IMG/VR virus record: IMGVR_UViG_3300028361_000031
Span: 1-58,833 of that record
From: a virus
Reading direction: 5' to 3' (one strand)
DNA: 58,833 nucleotides
The translations under genes and the position numbers were made by a program. Every line of letters begins with the position of its first letter. Positions within the stretch are counted from its first letter, which is position 1. Under the pieces are notes generated by a model, which ran no database searches, was not told the origin of the DNA, and saw nothing but the letters and a program-made list of their open reading frames with translations. Below, one piece after another: positions 16,307 to 25,776 of this stretch.

Positions 16307-17107
16307 ATGAAGGAAGCCGATAAGGTGTATTGTGATACATCTATAATATCCATAGCACCAATTACCAAAGCTGTTGCCAAGAAAATGATTATAGAAAATC
16401 ACTATACCCATGCTTGGACGATGTGTCGTTATGCGTTGGGTGTATTCGTAAAATCCGATGAAGCTACTTTCTTCGGTGAATCGAAATTGATTGGGTGCAT
16501 CATATATGGATATCCAGTCGGCCGCTCGGCTTCAAGAGCATTCTCGGAAGAATTGAAATCAGACCAGATTTTAGAATTGACTAGATTATATATAGATGAT
16601 GGATATGGTTCGAATATCGAATCCTATGTATTGGGTCAAAGTTTTAAGTGGTTAAAGGAAAACGATAAGGATATCAAAGTACTATTATCATATGCTGATA
16701 ACGGCCAAGAGCACTTAGGAAGTATCTATCAGGCCACTAACTGGATTTATCAAGGCTTGAACACGGATATGAACCTGATGCCGAACTGGAGTATTTCGAT
16801 ACAAGAAAATCCGTACAAATGGATACATAGTAGAACAGTATTCAGTAAATGGGGGAGCCATAATATAGAACACCTTAAAACCGAAATAGGTAAAGATGGA
16901 TATAAAAACTTTTGGCGAATGCAGGAATCCGGTAAACACCGATACTTTCAGGTATTGGGACAGGACAAGACTGAAAAGAAAGCATTGTTAAAAACTATGA
17001 AATATCCACCAAAACCATATCCCAAAAGTGCTAGGGAATACGCTCCCGAAGTTACAAGGTACGAAACATACGAACCGGATAAAAGTAATGAAGTTAAATT
17101 TTGGTAA
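16307..17107 (+). CDS. Mom-like GNAT-fold DNA modification protein
   Basis: 266 aa. The core ILELTRLYIDDGYGSNIESY, SFKWLKENDKDIKVLLSYAD, and NGQEHLGSIYQATNWIYQG matches the acetyltransferase-like Mom family of phage Mu, which adds a carbamoylmethyl group to adenine. The C-terminus is basic and Pro-rich (KYPPKPYPKSAREY). Together with the C5-methyltransferase it suggests modified phage DNA. It overlaps the -33 box of the next promoter. Confidence 0.6.
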   Translation: MKEADKVYCDTSIISIAPITKAVAKKMIIENHYTHAWTMCRYALGVFVKSDEATFFGESKLIGCIIYGYPVGRSASRAFSEELKSDQILELTRLYIDDGYGSNIESYVLGQSFKWLKENDKDIKVLLSYADNGQEHLGSIYQATNWIYQGLNTDMNLMPNWSISIQENPYKWIHSRTVFSKWGSHNIEHLKTEIGKDGYKNFWRMQESGKHRYFQVLGQDKTEKKALLKTMKYPPKPYPKSAREYAPEVTRYETYEPDKSNEVKFW

Positions 17108-17131
17108 ATCCAAAAAAAAATCGTATCTTAC
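17100..17131 (+). promoter_or_regulatory. Bacteroidota-type promoter overlapping a stop codon
   Basis: TTTG at 17100-17103 (inside the last codons of the Mom-like gene), 20-base spacer, TATCTTAC at 17124. Serves the small ORF at 17149 and possibly the polymerase gene. Confidence 0.65.
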
Positions 17132-17148
17132 AAGGAATATACATAAAT

Positions 17149-17262
17149 ATGAAAATAGACTTAAGTAACGTATCTAGTATTGCTATCATGGATAATGATA
17201 AGAAAGTAAATGTGCTAACGGGAATTCCCGTACATATAGGATTATCTAATAATGGGGTCTAA
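17149..17262 (+). CDS. Small hypothetical protein, 37 aa
   Basis: ATG shortly after the promoter at 17100; reads MKIDLSNVSSIAIMDNDKKV and ends HIGLSNNGV. Not recognised. The clear promoter and ATG support expression; it could also be a leader peptide for the polymerase gene 64 bases downstream. Confidence 0.4.
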   Translation: MKIDLSNVSSIAIMDNDKKVNVLTGIPVHIGLSNNGV

Positions 17263-17326
17263 CAATTTACGTACAATCCGCCGTTCAATCTCATATCAAA
17301 TAATATAATCACTAAAAAATAAAAAT

Positions 17327-20300
17327 TTGTACAAAAATATTCATTATTCACGTCGTAAAAACATGATTTATGTTTGGGACGACGTTTTGGGATTGAAAAC
17401 CTTTAAATATATCAAGTATGCATATCAACCCGCAATAAATGGTGAATATAGATCAATTTATGGTGATAAGTTAACAAAGACATATCAATATAACCATGAT
17501 GATGCAGGATTGTTCGAATCCGATGTTCCCGAAACTACTCGTACTTTAATTGATATGTATTCTGAATCGGATGATGTATCGAACGGACACACCATACTTA
17601 CTTATGATATTGAGTGTGAGATGATTAGTGGGTTACCAGATCCATTAGAGGCAACTAACGAACTAACATCCATAGCGTTACATAGTTCATACAATGACCA
17701 ATATTGGGTACTCGTAATGGACAAGGATGGGTCCATGGTAGAACGGAAAACTGATAAAGCAATAGTTATTCCATTCCAACGGGAAGAAGATATGTTATTG
17801 AAATATTTGGAATTATACGAGCAGATCGCTCCAACCATCGTTACAGGTTGGAATTGCATTCCCACTAATTCTAATATTTGGAAAAAGCATGAAATTGTTA
17901 AACTAAATACTATATTAAAGAATGACGTATTATATGATTCTAAATGTACGGAATTATATCCAGTTTCAGAAAAAATAATAAATACAATATCTCTTAAAAA
18001 TGGTGAGTGTCTTGATGCTTCAAGTGAACATAAATTTTTAGTTAGATATAAACATAAATCTAAATACACAAATTTACAGTCGTCATCCAATACATATACC
18101 GAATCATACCTAAGCACATCAGATATAAGAGAAAAATCTGATATGTATGATATATTTTTCCAGGTGAATGTAAATGATAATACTAATAATGATATAGAAA
18201 TTTCTGATGATTGTCTTTATGCAATGGGATTAATATATACTGACGGTTCTATTAGCAAAACAGACAAATGTGTGTCTATTTATAATAATGATTATAATTT
18301 AATATGTGAAGTTAAAAAATACCTTGACACACAAAAACGTGTATTTCGTACTTCCAATTTTAGGGAATTGCCACCCAAAACAACATATAGATTGCGAACT
18401 TGGATGACAGAATACAATGAATTAACTAAGTATATAAACTTTATTTGGAACCCTGACATAAAGTGTAAACAACTAAATGTAAATTTATTATCAAAGTTAT
18501 CCAAGCGTCAGTTCTGGATTTTTATGAGTGGGTGTATTGATGGTGACGGTCATGTTTTTAAGGATGGAAGTCGAGGAGTTAATTTGTGCAATTATAACGG
18601 AGATATTCATAATTTTGTAGAATTAATTCGTTGGAACGGTGCATTTTCATACAGCAATGATAATCAATTAACCATTCCGATGAATTCTAATAACTTATGG
18701 CTAAAAAAATATTTAATCTTAAAAATAAAATATAAAAAAGATGGACTCCAATCCCATAATACTTATGATATTAAGTATTCTAGATCAAAGACTATTAAAT
18801 GGCGGTATGATTCCATTAGTAAATCATACTTTGTTGCACTAAAATCAATTGAGGTTTCAGACAAATCATCTGAAATGATGGATATAAGTTGTACGGGTGG
18901 TCAATTTAAGTATCGTGGGATTAGTACTCATAATTGTGATAATTTCGATACACCTATGTTGTACAATCGAATAAAACGATTATTAGGGGAAACCACTGCA
19001 AACAGATTATCACCGATAGGGGAGTGCTATTATTCACCTAATCGTAAACGATTTTCAATTGCAGGGGTTTCATATTTAGATTACATTACTCTATACAAAA
19101 ACTATAATTTTGGAGAACTACCAAATTACAGACTAGATACAGTTGCTAAGATAGAGTTGGGTAGGGGTAAAATAGAATATGATGGAAATTTGGATGAATT
19201 ATTTAAGGATGATATTGAAAAATTCATAGAATATAACTTAGTCGATGTAGAACTGGTCGTGGATTTTGAAAAGAAATTACAATTTATAGAATTATGTAGG
19301 GGTATATGTCATGCGGGTCATGTTCCTTACGAAGATTTCCCTTGGTCATCAAAATATTTAGAAGGTGCATTGTTGACTTATTTACGTAGAGGAAATTTAG
19401 TTGCACCGAATAAACCAAATAGAGTTACGTTACGCATTAAATCGGGTAGTAAGGGTGATAAGAATATTTATATGGATAAACTTCCACAAAATACACCAAC
19501 ATCAGGAAATATAAAAATATCAAAATCCCCATCATCACATTTTCAACTTGAATTTTCGGATGTTGATTTTAAAACGAATTCATTTATATTAAAAGAACCA
19601 CTACCAACTACATTATTATCGGAGTGGAAGTTGAAAATAGATTTTGCTGGAGCATATGTGAAACCACCAATAGTAGGAAAATATGATTGGATCTTCGATT
19701 TGGATTTAACATCACTATATCCAAGTATAATAATGAGTTTGAATATTAGTCCTGAAACAAAAATTGCTAAAATAAAAGACTGGGATGCTAATAAGTTTTT
19801 AAACGGTGATGTTGATGAATATAGTATTGATGGTAATATAATTACTAAGGAAAATTTAAGAAAATATCTTGATGAAAGTAAATATACAGTTGCATCCAAT
19901 GGAATGTTGTATCAAACTGATATAGTAGGTTGTATTCCCGGGATATTGGATTTATGGTTTAATAAAAGGGTAGAATACAACACCGAAAAGAAAAAATGGG
20001 GTAAACTTGGTGACAAAGATAAATATGATTTCTATGATAAACGACAGTTGGTACAGAAGATTTTACTTAACTCCCTTTATGGTTGTTTAGGGTTGGAAAT
20101 CTTTAGATTCTTTGATATTCAAAATGCGGAGGCAGTAACGACTACTGGTATTTTCGTAATTAAATCTACGGCCGACATGACAAATATCAAATATAATAGA
20201 GAATTGGGCGGTCAACCTTATATTTTTAAATTAGAAAATGGAGAAACTATACAGAGATGGCCGAATTCAGATGTAAGTGTAAACCGTGAAGGTATAATTC

Positions 20301-20350
20301 AAATCATCAAGGCAAAGGATTTAGTTGAATTGGATGATATAATTATTTAA
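17327..20350 (+). CDS. 43: Family B DNA polymerase, N-terminal piece with contiguous intein
   Basis: TTG start at 17327 chosen because YKNIHYSRRKNMIYVWDD begins there and no ATG exists between the upstream stop (17306) and codon 13. Contains 3'-5' exonuclease motifs (LTYDIECEM; Exo II GWN^CDNFDTPML split by the intein) and palm motif A (DWIFDLDLTSLYPSI). Motif B is KILLNSLYGCLG, followed by NAEAVTTTG. It stops after an extra segment (KLENGETIQRW ... IKAKDLVELDD), before motif C, which is on the ORF at 20478. Extein length is 647 aa. With the second ORF the total is 933 aa, against 898 for T4 gp43. Confidence 0.88.
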   Translation: MYKNIHYSRRKNMIYVWDDVLGLKTFKYIKYAYQPAINGEYRSIYGDKLTKTYQYNHDDAGLFESDVPETTRTLIDMYSESDDVSNGHTILTYDIECEMISGLPDPLEATNELTSIALHSSYNDQYWVLVMDKDGSMVERKTDKAIVIPFQREEDMLLKYLELYEQIAPTIVTGWNCIPTNSNIWKKHEIVKLNTILKNDVLYDSKCTELYPVSEKIINTISLKNGECLDASSEHKFLVRYKHKSKYTNLQSSSNTYTESYLSTSDIREKSDMYDIFFQVNVNDNTNNDIEISDDCLYAMGLIYTDGSISKTDKCVSIYNNDYNLICEVKKYLDTQKRVFRTSNFRELPPKTTYRLRTWMTEYNELTKYINFIWNPDIKCKQLNVNLLSKLSKRQFWIFMSGCIDGDGHVFKDGSRGVNLCNYNGDIHNFVELIRWNGAFSYSNDNQLTIPMNSNNLWLKKYLILKIKYKKDGLQSHNTYDIKYSRSKTIKWRYDSISKSYFVALKSIEVSDKSSEMMDISCTGGQFKYRGISTHNCDNFDTPMLYNRIKRLLGETTANRLSPIGECYYSPNRKRFSIAGVSYLDYITLYKNYNFGELPNYRLDTVAKIELGRGKIEYDGNLDELFKDDIEKFIEYNLVDVELVVDFEKKLQFIELCRGICHAGHVPYEDFPWSSKYLEGALLTYLRRGNLVAPNKPNRVTLRIKSGSKGDKNIYMDKLPQNTPTSGNIKISKSPSSHFQLEFSDVDFKTNSFILKEPLPTTLLSEWKLKIDFAGAYVKPPIVGKYDWIFDLDLTSLYPSIIMSLNISPETKIAKIKDWDANKFLNGDVDEYSIDGNIITKENLRKYLDESKYTVASNGMLYQTDIVGCIPGILDLWFNKRVEYNTEKKKWGKLGDKDKYDFYDKRQLVQKILLNSLYGCLGLEIFRFFDIQNAEAVTTTGIFVIKSTADMTNIKYNRELGGQPYIFKLENGETIQRWPNSDVSVNREGIIQIIKAKDLVELDDIII
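17855..18934 (+). other. Contiguous PolB intein with LAGLIDADG endonuclease (360 aa)
   Basis: Starts at Cys177 (CIPTNSNIWKKHEIVKLN) and ends at ISTHN before +1 Cys537. Block B is LDASSEHKFLV. The two LAGLIDADG helices are LYAMGLIYTDGSIS and IFMSGCIDGDGHVF. It is inserted in the Exo II motif (GWN^CDNFD) of the proofreading domain, so failure to splice would disable proofreading. It is the only unsplit intein in the window. Confidence 0.9.
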
Positions 20351-20477
20351 ACAAAAAACAAATATGAAAATAACAAAAATTACTCGTGGGAACATCAGTA
20401 TAGATGAAAGAGGACAGTGCGACTCTAACATTTATATTGATTTCTAATCCCCGTTAGTTAATTCTTTCGGGGATAAA
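20351..20477 (+). other. Linker between the two polymerase ORFs with a hairpin
   Basis: 127 bases. A 27-codon ORF (20364-20447, MKITKITRGNISIDERGQ...) is present but not recognised. ATCCCCG (20447-20453) pairs perfectly with CGGGGAT (20468-20474), three bases before the ATG of the second piece. The hairpin could cover or expose that start codon, or be a trace of an inserted element. No intein sequence is seen on either side. Confidence 0.5.
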
Positions 20478-21338
20478 ATGTACACAGATTCAGTATTTTT
20501 TAGTGCAACACCATTGATGGATAATAGGTTGCCTAATTGGAAAAATGAAACACAGGAAATAATAACAGGATATGTAAACGATATTGCAACCGAAGTCCAA
20601 GATTATCTAAATAATTTTTATGATGTCCTTGCACCTAAAATATTTAATATCGATAAAGATAAACATAGATTTGAGATAAAGAAAGAATATGTTGCAAAAT
20701 CTGGAATTTGGATTGCAAAAAAGAGATATGCACAGTGGATAATATCAGATAATGGGTTACCAGTTGATAGATTGGATGTAAAGGGATTGGATGTCAAACG
20801 TAGTTCATTTCCAACTGCGTTCAAGGGAATCATGTCAGAGGTTCTAATTTCAATACTAAAGGGTGAAACTGAACAAGATTTATCAGACAAAGTTTTGAAA
20901 TTCAAAAAATCATTACCATCCATAAAAGTCAAATCCATATCTAAAAACTCGGCAGTTAAAGAGTTATCAAAGTATGTATCGAGTGGTGATAGACATCTAT
21001 TTCAATTTAAAAAAGGAACACCCGCCCACGTAAAGGCCGGGATTGCATATAATGATTTACTAATACATTATAAATGTGATTTTAAATATGCTCCACTTTC
21101 GAACGGATCAAAAATTAAATGGATATATTTACGGAATAATCCATTAGGATTGGATGCACTTGGATTTACAGGATATCAGGATCCACCTGAAATTTTGGAA
21201 TTATTGGAAACATACGCACATCATGATAAGATGTTCGAACGGGATTTAGAGGGCAAGCTCCAAGATTTTTGGGATTCGTTGGGTTGGGGAAAAGTAATAG
21301 ATCAAAAGAAATCAGCAGAAAAGTTTTTCAGTTTTTAG
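20478..21338 (+). CDS. 43: Family B DNA polymerase, C-terminal piece (motif C, thumb)
   Basis: 286 aa beginning MYTDSVFFSATPL, i.e. motif C (usually YxDTDS) is at the very N-terminus. The second, metal-binding Asp is kept, but the first Asp position is Tyr. KKRYAQWIISDNG is the KKRY motif, DVKGLDVKRSSFP follows, and a thumb-like C-terminus ends EKFFSF, like a clamp-binding tail. Polymerase genes split in the palm are known in some T4-related Aeromonas phages, where the two proteins assemble. The same is inferred here. Confidence 0.85.
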   Translation: MYTDSVFFSATPLMDNRLPNWKNETQEIITGYVNDIATEVQDYLNNFYDVLAPKIFNIDKDKHRFEIKKEYVAKSGIWIAKKRYAQWIISDNGLPVDRLDVKGLDVKRSSFPTAFKGIMSEVLISILKGETEQDLSDKVLKFKKSLPSIKVKSISKNSAVKELSKYVSSGDRHLFQFKKGTPAHVKAGIAYNDLLIHYKCDFKYAPLSNGSKIKWIYLRNNPLGLDALGFTGYQDPPEILELLETYAHHDKMFERDLEGKLQDFWDSLGWGKVIDQKKSAEKFFSF

Positions 21339-21376
21339 ATTGTGGAAGTAATGATTATAAATAAATTAAGTGAACT

Positions 21377-21526
21377 ATGATTGACACATTTGAAGAACGA
21401 ATAAAACATAAACTCCGTATTCGGGGGTTTTCGGAAAAAACAATACTCAACAATAGAGGTTTAATCGGTGCTGTAATCGAAGATGTAATATTAGACATGA
21501 ATTTGAATGATTTAAAAAATAAATAA
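21377..21526 (+). CDS. Small hypothetical protein, 49 aa
   Basis: MIDTFEERIKHKLRIRGFSE then LIGAVIEDVILDMNLNDL. Mostly helical by inspection. Not recognised. ATG follows the polymerase gene by 38 bases and the stop lies 5 bases before the MazG start. Confidence 0.5.
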   Translation: MIDTFEERIKHKLRIRGFSEKTILNNRGLIGAVIEDVILDMNLNDLKNK

Positions 21527-21531
21527 AAATT

Positions 21532-21900
21532 ATGAAAGAAACAAGTTATGCAGATATGGTTACTGCATTAGTAAAACCAGGAAAAGACATTCTAACATCA
21601 TTGACATCTGAACAATGTGATATGTTACATATGGGAATTGGAATATCAGGAGAATCAGGGGAACTTTTGGACGCAATAAAAAAATCGACCATTTATCAAA
21701 AACCTATTGATAGGGAAAATATCATAGAAGAATTGGGTGATTTAGAATTTTATATGGAGGGTTTACGACAAAATCTCGGAATATCACGTGAAGAAACTAT
21801 TAAACAAAATATGGATAAATTATTAACAGGAGAAAAGGCTAGATATAAAGTTGGAAAATACACAGATCAACAAGCACAAACTCGTCAAGATAAAGAATAA
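21532..21900 (+). CDS. MazG-like nucleotide pyrophosphohydrolase
   Basis: 122 aa, all-alpha NTP-PPase type: GISGESGELLDAIKKS carries the first metal-binding ExxE and EELGDLEFYMEGLRQNLG the second ExxD. It hydrolyses NTPs or dNTPs to monophosphates and may shape the dNTP pool or alarmones in infection. It sits with the dNMP kinase and clamp genes. Confidence 0.8.
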   Translation: MKETSYADMVTALVKPGKDILTSLTSEQCDMLHMGIGISGESGELLDAIKKSTIYQKPIDRENIIEELGDLEFYMEGLRQNLGISREETIKQNMDKLLTGEKARYKVGKYTDQQAQTRQDKE

Positions 21901-21903
21901 ATT

Positions 21904-22674
21904 ATGAAACTATACGGTGTATCCGGTAAGATAAACTCGGGCAAGGATGAAATCGCGAAAATGATTCAATATTTGAATTATTGCAAATATAATAATGTAA
22001 ACGAATTATCCTATGATGATTTTGAAACTTTATATGATACCGTGCGAACGGATATATCACGTACTAAAATAGAAAAGTTCGGTAGTAAGTTAAAGGATAT
22101 TGTTTGTATCTTATTAGGTTGTACTAGAGAACAATTGGAAGATAGGGAATTTAAAGAAAAAGAATTAGGAGAAGAATGGTGGTATTATGGTTTTGGAGAA
22201 AACAAAATTAATGGAGTTGTTAAACTTGATTATAATAGTCATAAAGAAAACGTCACTGAAAATGGAGTAGATAAAAATGAACAATATATAGTTAAACTTA
22301 CACCTAGACTTTTACTTCAATTAATTGGAACTGAATGTGGCCGTGAAATTATACACCCCAATATTTGGGTAACCTCGACTCTATCTAGTTATAAGGAACA
22401 ACTTAGGTGGTTAGATGTGGATAACTACAATATAGAAAAACAACCAAATTGGGTAATTTCCGATGTAAGATTTCCAAATGAAGTAAGTAGTATCGAAAAT
22501 TTAAATGGAATTGTAATTCGTGTTATCAGAGGAGACAATATAATCACGGAAAAAGAACATGAATCAGAAACTGCGTTAGATTCTCATATATTTGAATATA
22601 TAATTGAAAATAATGGTACAAAGGCTGAATTATTAGAAAAAGTTAAAAAAATAATTGAAAATAAATCCAAATAA
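21904..22674 (+). CDS. Deoxynucleoside monophosphate kinase (T4 gp1-like)
   Basis: 256 aa. P-loop is GVSGKINSGKDEIAKMI (residues 5-21). TPRLLLQLIGTECGREIIHP and NWVISDVRFPNEVSSIE are hallmark segments of phage dNMP kinases. It makes dNDPs for phage DNA synthesis. A 40-residue insertion (about 55-110) separates the P-loop from the RLLLQ motif. It ends one base before the promoter at 22676. Confidence 0.8.
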   Translation: MKLYGVSGKINSGKDEIAKMIQYLNYCKYNNVNELSYDDFETLYDTVRTDISRTKIEKFGSKLKDIVCILLGCTREQLEDREFKEKELGEEWWYYGFGENKINGVVKLDYNSHKENVTENGVDKNEQYIVKLTPRLLLQLIGTECGREIIHPNIWVTSTLSSYKEQLRWLDVDNYNIEKQPNWVISDVRFPNEVSSIENLNGIVIRVIRGDNIITEKEHESETALDSHIFEYIIENNGTKAELLEKVKKIIENKSK

Positions 22675-22675
22675 A

Positions 22676-22706
22676 TTTGGTAAATCGAAATAAAAATCGT
22701 ATCTTG
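22676..22706 (+). promoter_or_regulatory. Bacteroidota-type promoter of the clamp gene
   Basis: TTTG 22676-22679, 20-base spacer, TATCTTG 22700-22706. Shares TTTGGTAAATC and TCGTATCTT with the promoter at 17100. Serves the sliding clamp at 22746. Confidence 0.7.
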
Positions 22707-22745
22707 TATGGGATATAATATAATCTAAAATTAAAATAATTACAA

Positions 22746-23459
22746 ATGGAAAAACAAAAATTAAACAAGTTTATTAGTAAATATTCACTTGGTTCACTCA
22801 TTGAAAGTGTTAAATGGCAATCTGAAAATAACACTTTACAAACATCATTTATTTCAGATGATAAATCTGTATTGGGTAAGGTATCCATGACTGAATTTGA
22901 ATTTGATAATTCTGAATTCGGTGTATATGATACAAGTAAATTAAAAGGAATGTTATCCGTACTTGGTGATGATATTGATTTCTCAATCACATCTGCAAAT
23001 GAAAAATCAGTTTCATTGAAATTCAAGGATAAATCAACTTCTATTAATTATATGTTAGCAGACTTATCGGTAATACCAAATGTTCCCGATTTAAAGACAT
23101 TACCAGATTTCGATGTTGAAATTAAATTAGATGATGTCTTTATTAATAAATTTATTAAAGCAAAAGGGGCTCTTTCAGAGGAAAATAACTTTACGTTCAT
23201 ATCTAAGAATGGGAAAGATCAAATAATCCTAGGGTACACCACTATTAATTCAAACCGAATTACAATTGATGTTGATAGAGATGGTACAGGTGATGTAGAA
23301 CCTATTTCATTTTCAGCAACATATTTGAAAGAAATATTACTTGCGAATAAAGATGCATCGGATGCAACATTAAAAATATCAACACAAGGATTATCTCATA
23401 TTCATTTTAATGTAGGTAATTACTTATCAGATTATTATCTTGTGGAAGTTAAATCGTAA
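22746..23459 (+). CDS. 45: DNA polymerase sliding clamp, gp45-like
   Basis: 237 aa against 228 in T4. Starts KLNKFISKYSLGSLIESVKW. The strand-rich two-domain pattern (KLKGMLSVLGDDIDFSI; FSATYLKEILLANKDASDATLKIS) is typical of gp45-type trimer clamps. It has a private promoter. The clamp loader subunits are at 29283/29962 and 33480. Confidence 0.85.
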   Translation: MEKQKLNKFISKYSLGSLIESVKWQSENNTLQTSFISDDKSVLGKVSMTEFEFDNSEFGVYDTSKLKGMLSVLGDDIDFSITSANEKSVSLKFKDKSTSINYMLADLSVIPNVPDLKTLPDFDVEIKLDDVFINKFIKAKGALSEENNFTFISKNGKDQIILGYTTINSNRITIDVDRDGTGDVEPISFSATYLKEILLANKDASDATLKISTQGLSHIHFNVGNYLSDYYLVEVKS

Positions 23460-23473
23460 AAATCTTAATTTAA

Positions 23474-24613
23474 ATGAACGATTTTTTCGGCACGGTTGAT
23501 ATGGATAATAGTAGGAAAGTTTTGGTGATACCAAATATCACCAATTATTCCAACATTGAAAAGGACTCCTTTGTGGATGTTATTAATAATCACATCGTTG
23601 CTTTACAACATCGAGGTGATTATTTTTGGCACATCATAATGCCAACCGGAAATCTTAGTAAGAAATTGAACTTGTTAGATAACGTTCAACAACATCAAAT
23701 GGATATTCCAGGTGATATGATGAACCAACGTTCATTTCCATCCCCAGATATTATCAAATTATTACGTGATATCGATTATGATGCTATTTATTCACACTTA
23801 CCCGATTGGGTACAAGTTGGTAGGTATAAAAAATCAGTAGATACCAAGATAATTGGATATTGTCATTGGTGGGAAATGAAAGGTGCCAACGGTGTAGATT
23901 ATAGAGCTGGAAAACCTAAATGGATGTGGTTACCGGTAGAATTATTGGGAATTTCACAAATGGAAACGTGTTATCTAAATACACAAGACCAAAAGAATAG
24001 GGTAATTGAACAAGCTAAGGAAACCTTTAACGAAGACTTTGTAAAAAAATTGGAAGATATATTAGTGGTATGGAATCTCGGTGTGAACAAAAAATCGATA
24101 ATCACTACTGCTAAAGACGAAAAAGAAAAAGTGATTGTGTTCAATCACCGTGCAGCCTCGTATAAGGGGTATCCGAAGTTCATAGAATATATGAAGGATT
24201 ATCGGAAAAAAAGACAGGATTTTACGGTATGGGTGCCTCAACTAAACGGCACTCCTGATGAATCTTGGATAGATAATACCAAAGTACCCAAGCACGAATA
24301 CTATAAACGATTACAGAGCTGCACCGTCGGTATCCAAATGAGGCAGACTAATTACGGTTGGTCGGTAAGTGGTACGGATTGTATGATGAACGGTACACCT
24401 ATGGTATGGCAGGAATCCGATTGTTATCATGAAATAGATCCAGACGGATTGTTTTTCAAGACAAAGAACGAGTTGTTCGAACTATTGGATAAATTATTGG
24501 ATAATTTAGAATTCCGTAAATTAAATGAAGCTCGCAGTTTACACCGATCACATATACTTTCAGAAAACGAAGGAAAAATGATTGACAAACTTAACGAAAA
24601 ATTAAAGAAATAA
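23474..24613 (+). CDS. GT-B-fold glycosyltransferase
   Basis: 379 aa. The N-terminal acceptor half (VLVIPNITNYSN ... CHWWEMKGANGVDYR) is followed by a C-terminal donor half (VIVFNHRAASYKGYPKFIEY, VPKHEYYKRLQSCTVGIQMR, NYGWSVSGTDCMMNGTPMVW). It may decorate modified DNA bases or virion surfaces. Position after the clamp and before two DUF4338 proteins does not settle the target. Unlike two other GT-B genes here, it is a single ORF. Confidence 0.75.
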   Translation: MNDFFGTVDMDNSRKVLVIPNITNYSNIEKDSFVDVINNHIVALQHRGDYFWHIIMPTGNLSKKLNLLDNVQQHQMDIPGDMMNQRSFPSPDIIKLLRDIDYDAIYSHLPDWVQVGRYKKSVDTKIIGYCHWWEMKGANGVDYRAGKPKWMWLPVELLGISQMETCYLNTQDQKNRVIEQAKETFNEDFVKKLEDILVVWNLGVNKKSIITTAKDEKEKVIVFNHRAASYKGYPKFIEYMKDYRKKRQDFTVWVPQLNGTPDESWIDNTKVPKHEYYKRLQSCTVGIQMRQTNYGWSVSGTDCMMNGTPMVWQESDCYHEIDPDGLFFKTKNELFELLDKLLDNLEFRKLNEARSLHRSHILSENEGKMIDKLNEKLKK

Positions 24614-24614
24614 T

Positions 24615-25775
24615 ATGAAATTTTGGGATACTGGTATTGATACTTCTATATTCGATTTCGAACGGGAAAAAAAAACCCTAATCGATAATCTTGAATACCT
24701 GAATTCTATGGGTGTTGAGGAACAGACCTTATATAAGAAATATGTAGAGTTACAGACACCATCGAGTATTAATAGTAGATCTGATTTTGCTAGATATTAT
24801 GATTGGCAATGGTCACCAACCGATATAAACAATAAAGAACTTACGATTAAGGAGATAAGTGCGTTGGATCCTTATATCGAAATCGTAGAACGGGATGATC
24901 AGTTGGTGAAATGGACTTCGGTACGTAAGATGATACATACTATGAGTTGGACTGCTAACCCAGGTCGTAACGTGAAGATTTTTGTAATCGATAGAACATC
25001 GGGTAAACTTTTGGGATTGATTTCCCTTGCTTCAGATGTAACGTCCATCGGTTGTAGGGATAGGTATATCGGTTGGGGTAAGGAAGATAAGTTTGAAAAT
25101 GGTAAACTTAACAGTACCACTATCGCTTCAACGATTGTATGTACCCAACCTTTAGGATATAATTTTCTAGGTGGAAAATTGATAGCGATGATGTGTACTT
25201 CACCTGCGGTAAGGGAACATTGGAAAGAAAAATATGATGATATCCTTATAGGTGTAACCACTACGTCATTGTACGGCATACATTCACAATATAACGGAAT
25301 ACCACATTTTAAGACAGTTGGTGAAACCACGGGTCAAACTTCACAGAAACCTGATGATTTCATTTATAAACCATGGCATGATTGGTTGAAGCAAAATTAT
25401 TATGAGGAATGGCATAAAGCTGTTAGTGCTACAGGCCCTAAGCAAAATATATTGAATCGTATCTATAAACATATAGATATGTCAAGTAAACAATTCCAAC
25501 ATGGGTTCAGACGAGGTGTATATTTTGCTCAAATGTACGATAATGGGAATGATTTTCTATGTTCCAAAATTGATGAAAGTGAATTGGTAATGAAACAGAA
25601 AATGGTAGATGGTGTTCCATATATCAATAATTGGTGGAAACGTCAGGCTACCAAACGGTATGTAAAATTACACGAACAGGGTAGATTGAAACCTGATTGT
25701 CTATATTATCACAATGCAGTTGGCTGTAGCTGGGAAGAAATGAAGAATAAATATTTAAAAGAAGTTGGACGTTAA
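24615..25775 (+). CDS. DUF4338/DruA-like protein, copy 1
   Basis: 386 aa. GRNVKIFVIDRTSGKLLGLI, RDRYIGWGKEDKFENGKL, CTQPLGYNFLGGKLIAMM, HWKEKYDDILIGVTTTSLYG and HFKTVGETTGQ follow the DUF4338 layout (RD-x-x-IGW, W-x-x-x-Y, T-x-x-x-Y-G, G-x-T-x-G). DUF4338 defines DruA of the Druantia anti-phage system; its biochemistry is unsettled. It is paired with a paralogue, probably from tandem duplication. Confidence 0.6.
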   Translation: MKFWDTGIDTSIFDFEREKKTLIDNLEYLNSMGVEEQTLYKKYVELQTPSSINSRSDFARYYDWQWSPTDINNKELTIKEISALDPYIEIVERDDQLVKWTSVRKMIHTMSWTANPGRNVKIFVIDRTSGKLLGLISLASDVTSIGCRDRYIGWGKEDKFENGKLNSTTIASTIVCTQPLGYNFLGGKLIAMMCTSPAVREHWKEKYDDILIGVTTTSLYGIHSQYNGIPHFKTVGETTGQTSQKPDDFIYKPWHDWLKQNYYEEWHKAVSATGPKQNILNRIYKHIDMSSKQFQHGFRRGVYFAQMYDNGNDFLCSKIDESELVMKQKMVDGVPYINNWWKRQATKRYVKLHEQGRLKPDCLYYHNAVGCSWEEMKNKYLKEVGR

Positions 25776-25776
25776 T

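Noticed and set aside
17327-20350. PolB piece ending in a split-intein N-fragment
   Set aside because: No Cys/Ser/Thr plus block A is found at the end of the extein; only a weak block-B-like pattern is present, and the partner ORF does not begin with an IntC (no HN).
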